A program made the translations under genes and the position numbers. A DNA stretch of 36,321 nt from Clostridiales bacterium (GTDB lineage Bacteria > Bacillota_A > Clostridia > Christensenellales > Aristaeellaceae), in NCBI GenBank assembly GCA_012514855.1, contig JAAYZL010000020.1, forward strand, positions 1 through 36,321, given 5' to 3'. This document shows positions 8,095-15,851 of this stretch, piece after piece. Numbering within the stretch: the stretch's first letter is position 1; each line of letters starts with the position of its first letter. The notes beneath the pieces were generated by a model that was not told the origin of the DNA, did not search any database, and saw only the letters and a program-made list of their open reading frames with translations.

Positions 8095-9702
8095 TCACGG
8101 CAGGGAATCCTCGGAGCCGTCGTTTGAAAACTCGGGCCTGTGCATGTCCTGTCGCTTCATGTCCTGCGGCTTGAGCGCCCGGGGCCGCGTTTTCATCAGC
8201 CACATGGGCGCCCGGACGAAGGTATCCTTGAGGTCGGGCGTGTTGAGCGGCGCCAGCGGCGACAGATAGGGCGTGCTGAACGACTTGAGCGCCGCCATGT
8301 GCACCAGGATCGTCAGTACGCCCAGTGTGACGCCGAATCCGCCCATCGTGGACGCCAAAATCAGGAGATACCACCTGAGCACCGAGACCGCCTCGACCAC
8401 ATAGGGGGATACGAAGCTCGCAACCGCGGTAAAGGCGATGATGATCACGACGGGCGCGCCCACGAACCCCGCCTGCACGGCCGCCTGGCCCATGACCAGC
8501 GCGCCGACGATGCTGATGGCCTGGCCCACGGGTTGGGGCAGCCGCACGCCGGCCTCCTTCAGAACCTCGAAGGACAGGAGCATGATGGCGACCTCCACGG
8601 CCGCGGGGAAAGGCACGCCCTCGCTGGAAGAGGCCATCGTGAACAGGAGCGGGGTCGGGATCAGTTCCTGATGGTAGGTGGTGAGCACCACGTACAGCGC
8701 GGGACCGAGCAGGCTGAATACAAAGGCGAAGAGCCTGAGCAAGCGCAAAAACGTGGCGTAATAGGCGCGCACCACGTAGTCCTCGGAGGTCTGGAAGTTT
8801 TCGATGAAGAGCATGGGCATCGTCAATACGAACGGCGAACCGTCCACGATCAGCGCCGCCCGGCCCTCCAGCAGCTTCCCCGCGACCACGTCCGGCTTTT
8901 CGCTGTAGCCGATCGTCTGGAACACCGAAAATTGATTGTCCTCGATGTATTCCTCGACGTAGCCGCTGGACAATATGGCGTCCGTCTTAATCGACGAGAG
9001 CCTTTTGCGGATTTCCTTGAGGAGGTCGGGGTTCGCGAGACCCTCCACGTAGACGATGCACGCGCTGGTGTTCGTCCGGTCGCCAATCTTCGTGGATTCG
9101 AGCCGCAGCGCCGGATTTTTGATTTTGCGGCGCAAAAGCGCCGTATTGGTGCGCAGATTCTCGGTGAAGCCTTCCCGCGGGCCGCGCACGACCGCTTCGT
9201 TGTCCGGCTCGGACACGGCGCGCTTTTCCCAGCCCTTCGCGTTTACGACCAGCGCCTCGGAAAACCCCTCCGCGAAGAGCACCGCGTCGCCGGACAGGCA
9301 GCCCTCCACCGCCTCTTTGAGCGCGGCGATCTTTTTGACCTCCGACGCGGTCAGCGCGCCGCGCATGATGGCGTCCATGTCGGAAAAGTCCGGCGCGCCC
9401 CCGTCCGGGACCGCGCGGCTCCAAAGCATCAGCGGCTTGACGATGCTCTCGTTTATCTGCGCCTGGTTGACCAGCCCGTCGATGAACAAGAGCGCCGCAT
9501 TCCGCCCGTCGCCCGATCCGAAGGAGAATTCGCGGAAGACCACGTCGCCGCTGCCCTCGAAAATGCCCTTCAGACTGGCCAGATTCCGCTTCAGGGAGGA
9601 GGACAGAGGCGTTTCGTCGGACGCTTCGTATGCGCGCACGTCATCCGGCAGATGGCGGGCCCGCTTTCCAAGCCGCATCAGTTTCTTCAGGTAGCCTATC
9701 AC
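8095..9702 (-). CDS. Spore germination protein, GerA family (GerAA/GerKA)
   Basis: This 535-residue A subunit of the germinant receptor has a soluble N-terminal half (about 1-300) with the family's DRTNTSACIVYVEGLANP-type segment. The C-terminal half has five or so membrane helices, including the highly conserved LTTYHQELIPTPLL loop. Recent work treats GerA proteins as oligomeric channels that open on germinant binding. The start is GTG 9702, with only a weak GGGGGCG ribosome site. The stop lies 13 nt before gerC. The A-C-B order is that of Bacillus gerK, a sugar-responsive receptor, rather than gerA (A-B-C). Confidence 0.93.
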   Translation of the reverse strand: MIGYLKKLMRLGKRARHLPDDVRAYEASDETPLSSSLKRNLASLKGIFEGSGDVVFREFSFGSGDGRNAALLFIDGLVNQAQINESIVKPLMLWSRAVPDGGAPDFSDMDAIMRGALTASEVKKIAALKEAVEGCLSGDAVLFAEGFSEALVVNAKGWEKRAVSEPDNEAVVRGPREGFTENLRTNTALLRRKIKNPALRLESTKIGDRTNTSACIVYVEGLANPDLLKEIRKRLSSIKTDAILSSGYVEEYIEDNQFSVFQTIGYSEKPDVVAGKLLEGRAALIVDGSPFVLTMPMLFIENFQTSEDYVVRAYYATFLRLLRLFAFVFSLLGPALYVVLTTYHQELIPTPLLFTMASSSEGVPFPAAVEVAIMLLSFEVLKEAGVRLPQPVGQAISIVGALVMGQAAVQAGFVGAPVVIIIAFTAVASFVSPYVVEAVSVLRWYLLILASTMGGFGVTLGVLTILVHMAALKSFSTPYLSPLAPLNTPDLKDTFVRAPMWLMKTRPRALKPQDMKRQDMHRPEFSNDGSEDSLP

Positions 9703-9726
9703 AACCGCGCCCCCGACATCATGTTG

Positions 9727-9740
9727 ATCCTTATAAGGAT
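9727..9740. promoter_or_regulatory. Perfect 14-bp palindrome upstream of gerA
   Basis: ATCCTTATAAGGAT is a perfect palindrome, 24 bp upstream of the GTG start of the ger operon and between the candidate forespore promoter and the gene. It looks like an operator for a dimeric regulator. No binding protein can be named from the sequence. Confidence 0.4.
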
Positions 9741-9756
9741 TTGCCGGGCGGAGTGC

Positions 9757-9786
9757 GACTATGTGGCGAATGCCTTGGATAAATCA
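9757..9786 (-). promoter_or_regulatory. Candidate forespore (sigma-G-like) promoter of the ger operon
   Basis: Read on the minus strand, TGATTT (9786-9781) and CATAGTC (9763-9757) are 17 nt apart. They match the sigma-G consensus (TGAATA, CATACTA) at 4 of 6 and 5 of 7 positions. A start near 9750 would give a leader of about 50 nt. Germinant receptors are known to be sigma-G genes, which makes the match reasonable, but it is weak by itself. Confidence 0.3.
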
Positions 9787-10263
9787 GGTATCTTCCCTGC
9801 GCGCGCCTTCGCCGCCCATGACGGTGCGCATCCAGCCGGGATGGATCAGCATGACGCGGACGCCTCTGGTGTAAAGCTCGCTGGACGGCGCCTTCATGGA
9901 CATGTTCACGGCGCAGACGCGCAGCGCGCCGACCGCATTGATTTCATACATCGGGGCGCACCGGTCCAGGTCGGCCTCCGCGAGGCTGACGCGATCCTCG
10001 AAGCGGAAGATGCCTGCGACATTGTAGAGAATGTCCAGTCGCGGCTCCGATTGCACGGCCCCCATCGCCTGATTTATGCTCTGCGTGGAGCCGATGCCGC
10101 AGGGAAAGGCGCGCAGACTCGCGTGGGCGGATTCCGGCGCCCGCAGTTCGTCGGTCACGCGCACGTCGCAGGCATAGACCCTGTCGCCGAGTTCGGCGTG
10201 GCGCTTGGCGATGCAATATCCCGGACCGCGCCCCGCGCCGGTTGCCAGTATGACCCTGTTCAT
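9784..10263 (-). pseudogene. Internally deleted short-chain dehydrogenase (SDR) remnant
   Basis: The 159-residue product begins like a classical SDR, with a nucleotide-binding TGAGRGPG turn near residues 8-15, then LDILYNVAG (family NNAG) and the INAVGAL helix. It then jumps directly to ELYTRGVRVMLIHPGWMRT, a segment normally found about 50 residues later. The missing stretch carries the catalytic Ser and the Tyr-x3-Lys motif. The C-terminal third is also gone; the usual length is about 240-250 residues. AGGAG 9 nt before ATG 10263 is intact, so a product may be made, but it should lack dehydrogenase activity. It is divergent from the 10363 gene. Confidence 0.65.
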
Positions 10264-10298
10264 AAACACACACTCCTATTCTTTGGTCCAAGTTTTCC

Positions 10299-10327
10299 TT
10301 GCTTTTGCAGCCGGAAGCGCCTATAAT
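10299..10327 (+). promoter_or_regulatory. Sigma-A promoter for the 10363-15407 operon
   Basis: A perfect TATAAT at 10322-10327 has TTGCTT (10299-10304) exactly 17 nt upstream. An odd palindrome, TTGGTCCAA (10283-10291), lies just upstream of the -35 and could be an operator. Transcription would start near 10334, about 30 nt before ATG 10363. Confidence 0.6.
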
Positions 10328-10362
10328 TGAAATGACAACGGGGCTCGGAAAGGAATTCGCGA

Positions 10363-11175
10363 ATGCCGTCTTTAGGACAGAGTTTCAGCTTTGGATTCTA
10401 CGAATTGCCGGTCGCGGCGCGCATGCGCGCCATCCGGGACGCAGGGTTTGACGATGTGATGCTCTGGTGGGGCGATGAATACAGCGAGGCGGACGGAGCG
10501 CCGCGCGAGGTGTTTGAAAGCGCCGTCAAGGCCGGGCTGCGCGTGCGCACCGCGCACTTCCCGACCGTCGAAACGCCCGGCCTCTGGCGCGAGGGCGCGG
10601 CGGGCGACGCCTACGAGCGCGCGCTGATCGAGGCGCTGCGCACCTCGGGCGAGCGCGGGATCGAGCACCTCGTGGTGCATGTGACGAAGGGATTCGAGAC
10701 GCCGCCGCCGAACGAAACCGGCCTGCGCCGCATGCTCCATGCCGTCGAGGCGGCGGAGAAATACGACGTCGACATCGCGCTCGAGAACACGCGGTTTTTG
10801 CGCTACAACCAATATCTGTACGATCATGTCGATTCCGACCGCATGCGGTTCTGCTTTGACTGCGGACACGCGAACTGCTACACCCCGGACGAGGACCCGC
10901 TGGGGCGCTTCGGCGACCGGTTCGCGACCATGCACCTGCACGACAACCGCGGCGCGCTCGCGGGGGACGAGCACATGATGCCCGGCTACGGGAGCATCGA
11001 CTTTGTGCGCCTCTCCGCGCGGCTCGCTGAGCTGTCCCCCGAGGCTTACAACCTCGAATCCTGTTACAGCGCGCGGGACGAGCAGCAGAATCTGTCGATG
11101 GAGGAATACCTCGCCCGCTCGCATGCCGCGCTCAAGCTGCTCGTCCGCGGCGCGCTCAAGCGGGACATCGCCTGA
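10363..11175 (+). CDS. Sugar phosphate isomerase/epimerase-like TIM barrel (AP endonuclease 2 fold)
   Basis: This 270-residue cytoplasmic TIM-barrel protein is of the xylose isomerase/endonuclease IV-like superfamily. The metal-binding strand ends are visible in order: HLVVHV, IALEN with its Glu, FCFDCGHAN, MHLHDN, PGYGSIDF, and a final NLES Glu. These are the usual ligands for one divalent metal in isomerases and epimerases of this family. It is the first gene of an operon with a binding protein, permease and ATPase, so it probably acts on the imported compound. The exact sugar is unknown. An AAGGA sequence precedes the ATG. Confidence 0.85.
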   Translation: MPSLGQSFSFGFYELPVAARMRAIRDAGFDDVMLWWGDEYSEADGAPREVFESAVKAGLRVRTAHFPTVETPGLWREGAAGDAYERALIEALRTSGERGIEHLVVHVTKGFETPPPNETGLRRMLHAVEAAEKYDVDIALENTRFLRYNQYLYDHVDSDRMRFCFDCGHANCYTPDEDPLGRFGDRFATMHLHDNRGALAGDEHMMPGYGSIDFVRLSARLAELSPEAYNLESCYSARDEQQNLSMEEYLARSHAALKLLVRGALKRDIA

Positions 11176-11242
11176 ACGTCGGAATGGATCCGCCCAGCGG
11201 ATTTGTATTCAAAAATCACCCACATTCAAGGAGGAATTGCCC

Positions 11243-12388
11243 ATGAAGAAGCTGTTTGCCCTGATGCTGGCCGTTCTGATGCTGCTCTCCGCCGTGCCCG
11301 CGACGGCGGACGTGGCCGAAGTCGTCGCAGGCGCCGAGGCCCTCACCCACGACGAACTCGTCGAGAAGGCGCTCGCCGAGAGCGGCACCTTCGTCGTCTA
11401 CGCGAACACCAGCCGCGCGGCGACGGCGCTCGAGGGCTTCTCGGCGCTGTACGGCATCGCCGGCGAGGCCAACAACCTCAAGGACGCCGAGATCTACACC
11501 AAGCTCGAGAGCGAAATCTCCGGCTCCGGCTCCGGCGCGGACATGGTGATGATTCAGGACGGCGCTTCGCTGATCTATGCGCTCGAGGACGGCATGCTCG
11601 TCAACTACGTGCCCGCCTCCGTCAGGGACAGCGTGGCCGAGGGCGACCGGAATCCGCTCGTGCACCAGTTCATCAACAAGGTCTTCATCTACAACAACCG
11701 GGGCGACAGTGTTCCCGCGATCCGCAACGTCTGGGAGCTGACCGATCCCTCGATGAAGGGCAATGTCATCTTCAAGAACCCCGAACAGGAGCAGGTCAAC
11801 ATGAACTTCCTGGTCATGCTGACCAACGACGAGTGGTCCGGGAAGCTCGCCGATGCCTACAGCGCCTGGAAGGGCGAGGAGATCGACCTCGGCGAATACA
11901 AGAACGCCGGCTACAAGTGGGTCGCCGAGTTCCTGACGAACTGCACCTTCGGTTCCTCCGACACCGACATCGCCGAGGAGATCAGCCAGGAGACGGCGGC
12001 GGGCAAGATCGGCCTGTTCGTGCTCAGCAAGCTGCGCTCCTCCTCCGTGCTGACCGAGAACCTGACCGTCGCCGAGTACGACGCCAATCAGAACGCCTAC
12101 GCGGTGGAGCCCTTCGCCGGCTTCCTGTATCCGATGTACGCGCTGGTGTCCACCGGCGCCTCCCGCCCCTACACCGCGATGCTCTTCGTCGAGTATCTGA
12201 TGACGGCGGAGGGCTTCGCGCCCTGGGGCTCCAGCATCGGCGCCTACTCCTCCTCGACCGCGATCGCGCCGAACGAGGGCGACCTCGACATCGGGACCTG
12301 GAAGGGAACGCTCGTGATCGAGGACCCGCAGTTCATCCTCGACAACTACACCGACGTCTCGGATTTCGTGATCAAGTACCTGCAATAA
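11243..12388 (+). CDS. ABC transporter substrate-binding protein, ferric/sugar-phosphate (FbpA/AfuA) type
   Basis: This 381-residue protein has a signal peptide ending in ATA before DVAEV (about residue 23) and no lipobox cysteine. The mature part follows the type 2 periplasmic-binding fold: FVVYANTSRAATALEGF opens lobe 1, and ADMVMIQDG and PAIRNVWEL follow. This layout is usual for proteins annotated as iron, thiamine or polyamine binders. A Ser/Gly-rich SGSGSG follows the first lobe. Tyr pairs for ferric binding are not evident. With a double-length permease and a sugar isomerase beside it, a phosphorylated sugar, as for AfuA, is at least as likely as iron. AAGGAGG lies 8 nt before ATG 11243. 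Confidence 0.85.
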   Translation: MKKLFALMLAVLMLLSAVPATADVAEVVAGAEALTHDELVEKALAESGTFVVYANTSRAATALEGFSALYGIAGEANNLKDAEIYTKLESEISGSGSGADMVMIQDGASLIYALEDGMLVNYVPASVRDSVAEGDRNPLVHQFINKVFIYNNRGDSVPAIRNVWELTDPSMKGNVIFKNPEQEQVNMNFLVMLTNDEWSGKLADAYSAWKGEEIDLGEYKNAGYKWVAEFLTNCTFGSSDTDIAEEISQETAAGKIGLFVLSKLRSSSVLTENLTVAEYDANQNAYAVEPFAGFLYPMYALVSTGASRPYTAMLFVEYLMTAEGFAPWGSSIGAYSSSTAIAPNEGDLDIGTWKGTLVIEDPQFILDNYTDVSDFVIKYLQ

Positions 12389-12402
12389 AGGCAAGGCAAA
12401 AG

Positions 12403-12429
12403 GGCGCGGCGCACCGCCGCGCCTCTTTT
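12403..12429 (+). terminator. Stem-loop with T-rich tail after the binding-protein gene
   Basis: GGCGCGGCG (12403-12411) pairs perfectly with CGCCGCGCC (12415-12423) over a 3-nt loop, followed by TCTTTT. It begins 14 nt after the binding-protein stop and sits before the permease, so it probably acts as a partial terminator within the operon. Confidence 0.75.
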
Positions 12430-12454
12430 CGATGAGAAAGGGGGCGTTCACGCG

Positions 12455-14305
12455 ATGGAACACGCGCGAAATGTGCGCTTCAGGCGCCAGTTCGGGCGGG
12501 CGCGCGCTTGGCTGTCGAAGCCCGCGAACATCATTTTGCTGGTGTTTTTTGTCCTGCTGCTGCTGTTCACGCTCTACCCGCTTTTGACGATGCTCCTGGA
12601 GACTGTGAAGGTGCACTCCGGGCGCGAGGCGAGCGCGGTCAGGTCGCTCGGCCTCAAGCGGGGGGACGCCACGCTCTGGCACTTTGAAAAGCTGCTCTTT
12701 ACGCTTCACGACGGCGGCGCGGGCGGCATCCGGCTCTCCAACAGCTGGATTCAGTTCTACGAGCCCTTTTTGAATACGATGGCGGTGTCGGTCGCCGCCT
12801 CGCTGGTGGCCATATTGTTCGGCGGAACGGTCGCCTTTCTCGTCACGCGCACGAATCTGCGCTACAAGAAGTTCGTTTCCGCGGTGTTCGTCTTTCCCTA
12901 CATCATGCCCTCGTGGACGCTGGCGCTGTTCTGGCAGACGTTTTTCAAAAACGTCAACGCCGGCGCGGGCACGTCCAACGGCATTCTGGCCTCGATGCTG
13001 GGCATCTACGCGCCGGAGTGGATGGTGTACGGCTTTTTCCCGATCGCGCTGGTTCTGGGGCTGCACTACGCGCCCTTTGCCTACATATTGATCGGCGGCA
13101 TATTGCGCAACATGGACGCCAACCTCGAGGAGGCGGCGACCATCCTCAAGACCCCGCGCTCAAAGATCATCCGTCGCATCACGATACCGATCGTGATGCC
13201 GGCTCTGCTCTCGACCTTTTTGCTGGTGTTCGCGAGCGGCATGAGCGCCTACGCGGTGCCGGTGTTCCTCGGATCGCCGGTGCGCTACTACGTGCTCTCC
13301 ACGAAGATGAAGTCGCTGATGGACACCTACAGCGGGCAGGCCTACATCATCGCGGCGGTGATGATCGCCTTCGGCGTTCTGATCCTCCTGCTCAACCAGC
13401 GCGTGACCAAATCGCGCAAGCAGTTTACGACCGTCACCGGCAAATCCTCGCAGATTTCGCAGATCAATCTGCGCGCCTGGAACCGCCCGCTGGCGGTCGC
13501 GCTGGTGGCGGTGCTGCTGCTGGTCGCGGTGCTGCCGCTGATCACGTTCGCGCTCGAATCGGTGATCATCAAGGCGGGGAACTACTCGCTCTCGAACATG
13601 ACGCTCGATTTCTGGATCGGCCGCAACCTGACCTACCTCGACCAGGGCGATTCGACGGGCATACTCCTCTCCGCCAAGGTCTGGAAGGCGCTCGGGTACA
13701 GCCTGCTGCTCGCCATTACCTGCGCGGGGATCGCGGGGACAAGCGGCATACTCGTCGGCTATGGCATCGCCAAGCGGCGCAACAGCCGCCTCTCCTCGTA
13801 TGTCAACAGCCTCTCGTTCTTCCCGTACCTGATGCCGTCCCTGGCGTTCGGCGCGATCTACCTGTCGATGTCGGTGCACGTGCCGCAATTGCGGGGCTTT
13901 GCGCTGCTGGCGCTCGTCGGCGCGGTCAAGTACCTGCCGTTCGCCTCGCGCTCGGGCGTCAACGCCATGCTGCAGCTCTCGGGCGAGATCGAGGAGGCCG
14001 CCATCATCGCGGGCGTGCCGTGGTGGAAGCGCATGGCGCGCGTGATTTTCCCGATCCAGAAGTCGACCTTCCTGTCGGGCTATCTGCTGCCGATGGTCTC
14101 CTGCATGCGCGAGCTGAGCCTGTTCGTGCTTTTGGTGCCCACGAGCAACACCATCCTGACCACGATGCTGATGCAGTACTCCGAAAAGGGCTGGGCGCAG
14201 TTCGGAAACGCGATCAATCTGCTGATCGTGACGGTGGTTCTGCTGGTGAATTTCACGGTCAACAAGCTGACGGGGGCCTCGATCGACAAGGGAGTGGGTG
14301 GTTGA
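12455..14305 (+). CDS. Double-length ABC transporter permease (FbpB/AfuB type)
   Basis: This 616-residue inner-membrane protein contains two fused binding-protein-dependent permease domains. Each has its own EAA docking loop: LEEAATILKTPRSKII near residues 224-240 and IEEAAIIAGVPWWKRM near 512-527. Hydrophobic helices surround both, and a hydrophilic stretch (about 400-440) separates the halves. A single gene thus supplies the whole membrane channel, as in FbpB (ferric iron) and AfuB (hexose phosphates). AAAGGGGG upstream serves as ribosome site. The stop lies one base before the ATPase start. Confidence 0.9.
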   Translation: MEHARNVRFRRQFGRARAWLSKPANIILLVFFVLLLLFTLYPLLTMLLETVKVHSGREASAVRSLGLKRGDATLWHFEKLLFTLHDGGAGGIRLSNSWIQFYEPFLNTMAVSVAASLVAILFGGTVAFLVTRTNLRYKKFVSAVFVFPYIMPSWTLALFWQTFFKNVNAGAGTSNGILASMLGIYAPEWMVYGFFPIALVLGLHYAPFAYILIGGILRNMDANLEEAATILKTPRSKIIRRITIPIVMPALLSTFLLVFASGMSAYAVPVFLGSPVRYYVLSTKMKSLMDTYSGQAYIIAAVMIAFGVLILLLNQRVTKSRKQFTTVTGKSSQISQINLRAWNRPLAVALVAVLLLVAVLPLITFALESVIIKAGNYSLSNMTLDFWIGRNLTYLDQGDSTGILLSAKVWKALGYSLLLAITCAGIAGTSGILVGYGIAKRRNSRLSSYVNSLSFFPYLMPSLAFGAIYLSMSVHVPQLRGFALLALVGAVKYLPFASRSGVNAMLQLSGEIEEAAIIAGVPWWKRMARVIFPIQKSTFLSGYLLPMVSCMRELSLFVLLVPTSNTILTTMLMQYSEKGWAQFGNAINLLIVTVVLLVNFTVNKLTGASIDKGVGG

Positions 14306-14306
14306 T

Positions 14307-15407
14307 ATGCCGGAGATCATCTTGAAAAACGTAACGAAGCGGTTCGGCAAGTTCGTGGCCGTGGACAATCTCTCGCTCGACATCGCGGGCAACGACTTTG
14401 TCACGCTCCTCGGGCCCTCCGGCTGCGGCAAGACGACCACGCTGCGCATGATCGCGGGGCTGGAGACGCCGACCGAGGGCGCCATCCTGATCGACGGCAA
14501 GGCGGTCTTCGACGCCGATCAGGGCATCAACGTGCCGCCGAACAGGCGGGACATAGGCTTCCTCTTCCAGAATTACGCGCTGTGGCCGCACATGACGGTC
14601 ACCAAGAACATCGCCTTCGGCCTCGAAAACATGAAGTGGAGCAAGGCGAGCATTCAGGGGCGGGTGGAGGAGCTGCTCGAGATGCTCAGGATCCGGCCGT
14701 TTGCCGCGCGCTACCCGAGCGAGCTCTCCGGCGGGCAGCAGCAGCGCGTGGCCATCGCGCGCACGCTCGCGCCCGGTCCGAAGGTGCTGTTCATGGACGA
14801 GCCGCTCTCGAACCTCGACGCGAAGCTCAGGATGGAGATGCGCGCCGAGCTGAAGCGCCTGCACAGGGACACCGACTCCACCTTCGTCTACGTGACGCAC
14901 GACCAGCTCGAGGCGATGACGCTCTCGACCCGCGTCTGCATCATGGAGAGCGGGCGTTTGAAGCAATGCGCGCCACCGCTTTTGATGTACAACCGCCCGG
15001 CGAACCTGTTCGTGGCCGACTTTATGGGCAGTCCGACGATGAACTTTCTTAACGGCACGGCGGAGATTTCCGGCCGCGAGGCCAGGCTGAACATCGGCGG
15101 ACTGCGGGGCGCGCTCGAGGCCGAGGCGGAGATCGAGTTCGGCGGCGGCGAGGTCGTGGTCGGCATACGGCCGGAGCATGTGCGCATCGGCGACGCGGGC
15201 GTGGAGGCGACCGTCTACTCGACGCTGCCCGCGGGCATGGAGACGACGCTGAAGCTCGACGTGAACGGCATGGCGCTGACCGCGGTGGTGTTCGGAGACG
15301 TCGACTACCCGGTCGACAGCAAGGTGCGCTTTGAATTTTCCAAGACCGCCATACTCTTTGACAAGGCGAGCGGAAAGACCGTCGCGCTCGGGAAGCTCAC
15401 CCTCTGA
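14307..15407 (+). CDS. ABC transporter ATP-binding protein, CUT1/UgpC-like
   Basis: This 366-residue ATPase has Walker A GPSGCGKT (36-43), Q-loop FLFQNYALWP, signature LSGGQQQ (140-146), Walker B VLFMDEP (160-166) and switch His198. A C-terminal regulatory TOBE region (about 235-366) includes FMGSPTMNFLNG and VGIRPEHV, forms typical of sugar importers (MalK, UgpC, MsmK) rather than of FbpC. It is coupled to the permease (TGA then ATG one base later). GTG 14298 is an alternative start, but its ribosome-site spacing is too short. It could also power the ATPase-less importer at 1542-3241. That is an inference. Confidence 0.92.
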   Translation: MPEIILKNVTKRFGKFVAVDNLSLDIAGNDFVTLLGPSGCGKTTTLRMIAGLETPTEGAILIDGKAVFDADQGINVPPNRRDIGFLFQNYALWPHMTVTKNIAFGLENMKWSKASIQGRVEELLEMLRIRPFAARYPSELSGGQQQRVAIARTLAPGPKVLFMDEPLSNLDAKLRMEMRAELKRLHRDTDSTFVYVTHDQLEAMTLSTRVCIMESGRLKQCAPPLLMYNRPANLFVADFMGSPTMNFLNGTAEISGREARLNIGGLRGALEAEAEIEFGGGEVVVGIRPEHVRIGDAGVEATVYSTLPAGMETTLKLDVNGMALTAVVFGDVDYPVDSKVRFEFSKTAILFDKASGKTVALGKLTL

Positions 15408-15744
15408 AACGGCGAACGACCGCCTTCGCGATGCAGCTGCAATCCGCCGACAAACCTCGGTTCCGCCCAGGGAAACTGCAAATCCCCGCCTTCCTCGCAT
15501 CCATGATGCCGCATAGCGCTTGATTTCGCTCGCGTTCATGCCTTATCGGGTTGTTGAGGAAACCCTGCCCGGGGGCGCGTCCGCCGGCGCAACCATTCCG
15601 CGGCCGGTTGGGCCGGGCGATTCGGATGCGACTGCGGTATCCATCTTCGTTTATCCCGGGGGAGCGGCCGTCCGGGTCCCCGTTTCTCTTTTGCGGCGCA
15701 TCGCCGCTGTGTTTATTTTCCGTCAAAAAAACTCGGCACAATAA
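15408..15744. other. Long intergenic region rich in GC hairpins, no supported gene
   Basis: No reading frame here has a convincing ribosome site or protein features. The sequence holds several GC-rich inverted repeats, for example CGGCC-N5-GGCCG at 15601-15615 and those listed as a terminator at 15657-15718. The left part (about 15410-15560) shows no structure I can interpret and could be a remnant or an interspersed repeat. Confidence 0.4.
15657..15718 (+). terminator. Candidate tandem terminator of the 10363-15407 operon
   Basis: CGGGG (15657-15661) can pair with CCCCG (15678-15682), followed by TTTCTCTTTT. Next, GCGGCG (15693-15698) pairs with CGCCGC (15702-15707), followed by TGTGTTTATTTT. 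Both have imperfect T-tracts, and the first stem is short. The position between two operons on the same strand fits transcription termination. Confidence 0.4.
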
Positions 15745-15792
15745 TTTGCACTGATTTGCATAAATAGGGTTATGCAATTGTGTTGATTTGCA
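15745..15792 (+). promoter_or_regulatory. Operator-like repeats upstream of the 15852 operon
   Basis: TTTGCA occurs at 15745, 15755 and 15787. The last two are part of GATTTGCA direct repeats 32 bp apart, and the first two are 10 bp apart (one helical turn). TTGCATAA (15756-15763) and TTATGCAA (15770-15777) form a perfect 8-bp inverted repeat with a 6-bp spacer. The cluster ends 9 bp before the -35 box, where an activator or repressor would bind. Confidence 0.55.
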
Positions 15793-15801
15793 GAAATATC
15801 G

Positions 15802-15830
15802 TTGACATAGATGACAAATCATGTTATGAT
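15802..15830 (+). promoter_or_regulatory. Near-consensus sigma-A promoter
   Basis: TTGACA (15802-15807), a 17-bp spacer, and TATGAT (15825-15830). Only one base differs from consensus. The start point would be near 15837, leaving a leader of about 15 nt that consists almost entirely of the ribosome site. This is the strongest promoter in the window. Confidence 0.85.
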
Positions 15831-15851
15831 TTTCCCCAGGGGGTGACGAGT

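Noticed and set aside
8140..10326. Plus-strand open frame of 728 codons
   Set aside because: It is antisense to gerA and the SDR remnant, with low-complexity Arg/His/Gly-rich translation. The minus-strand frames have clear family motifs.
14259..15539. Minus-strand open frame of 426 codons
   Set aside because: It is antisense to the ATPase with full Walker motifs, and its translation is rich in Arg, His and Val without a domain.
15397..15822. Minus-strand frame of 141 codons in the intergenic region
   Set aside because: It starts inside the plus-strand promoter, lacks a ribosome site and has no domain.
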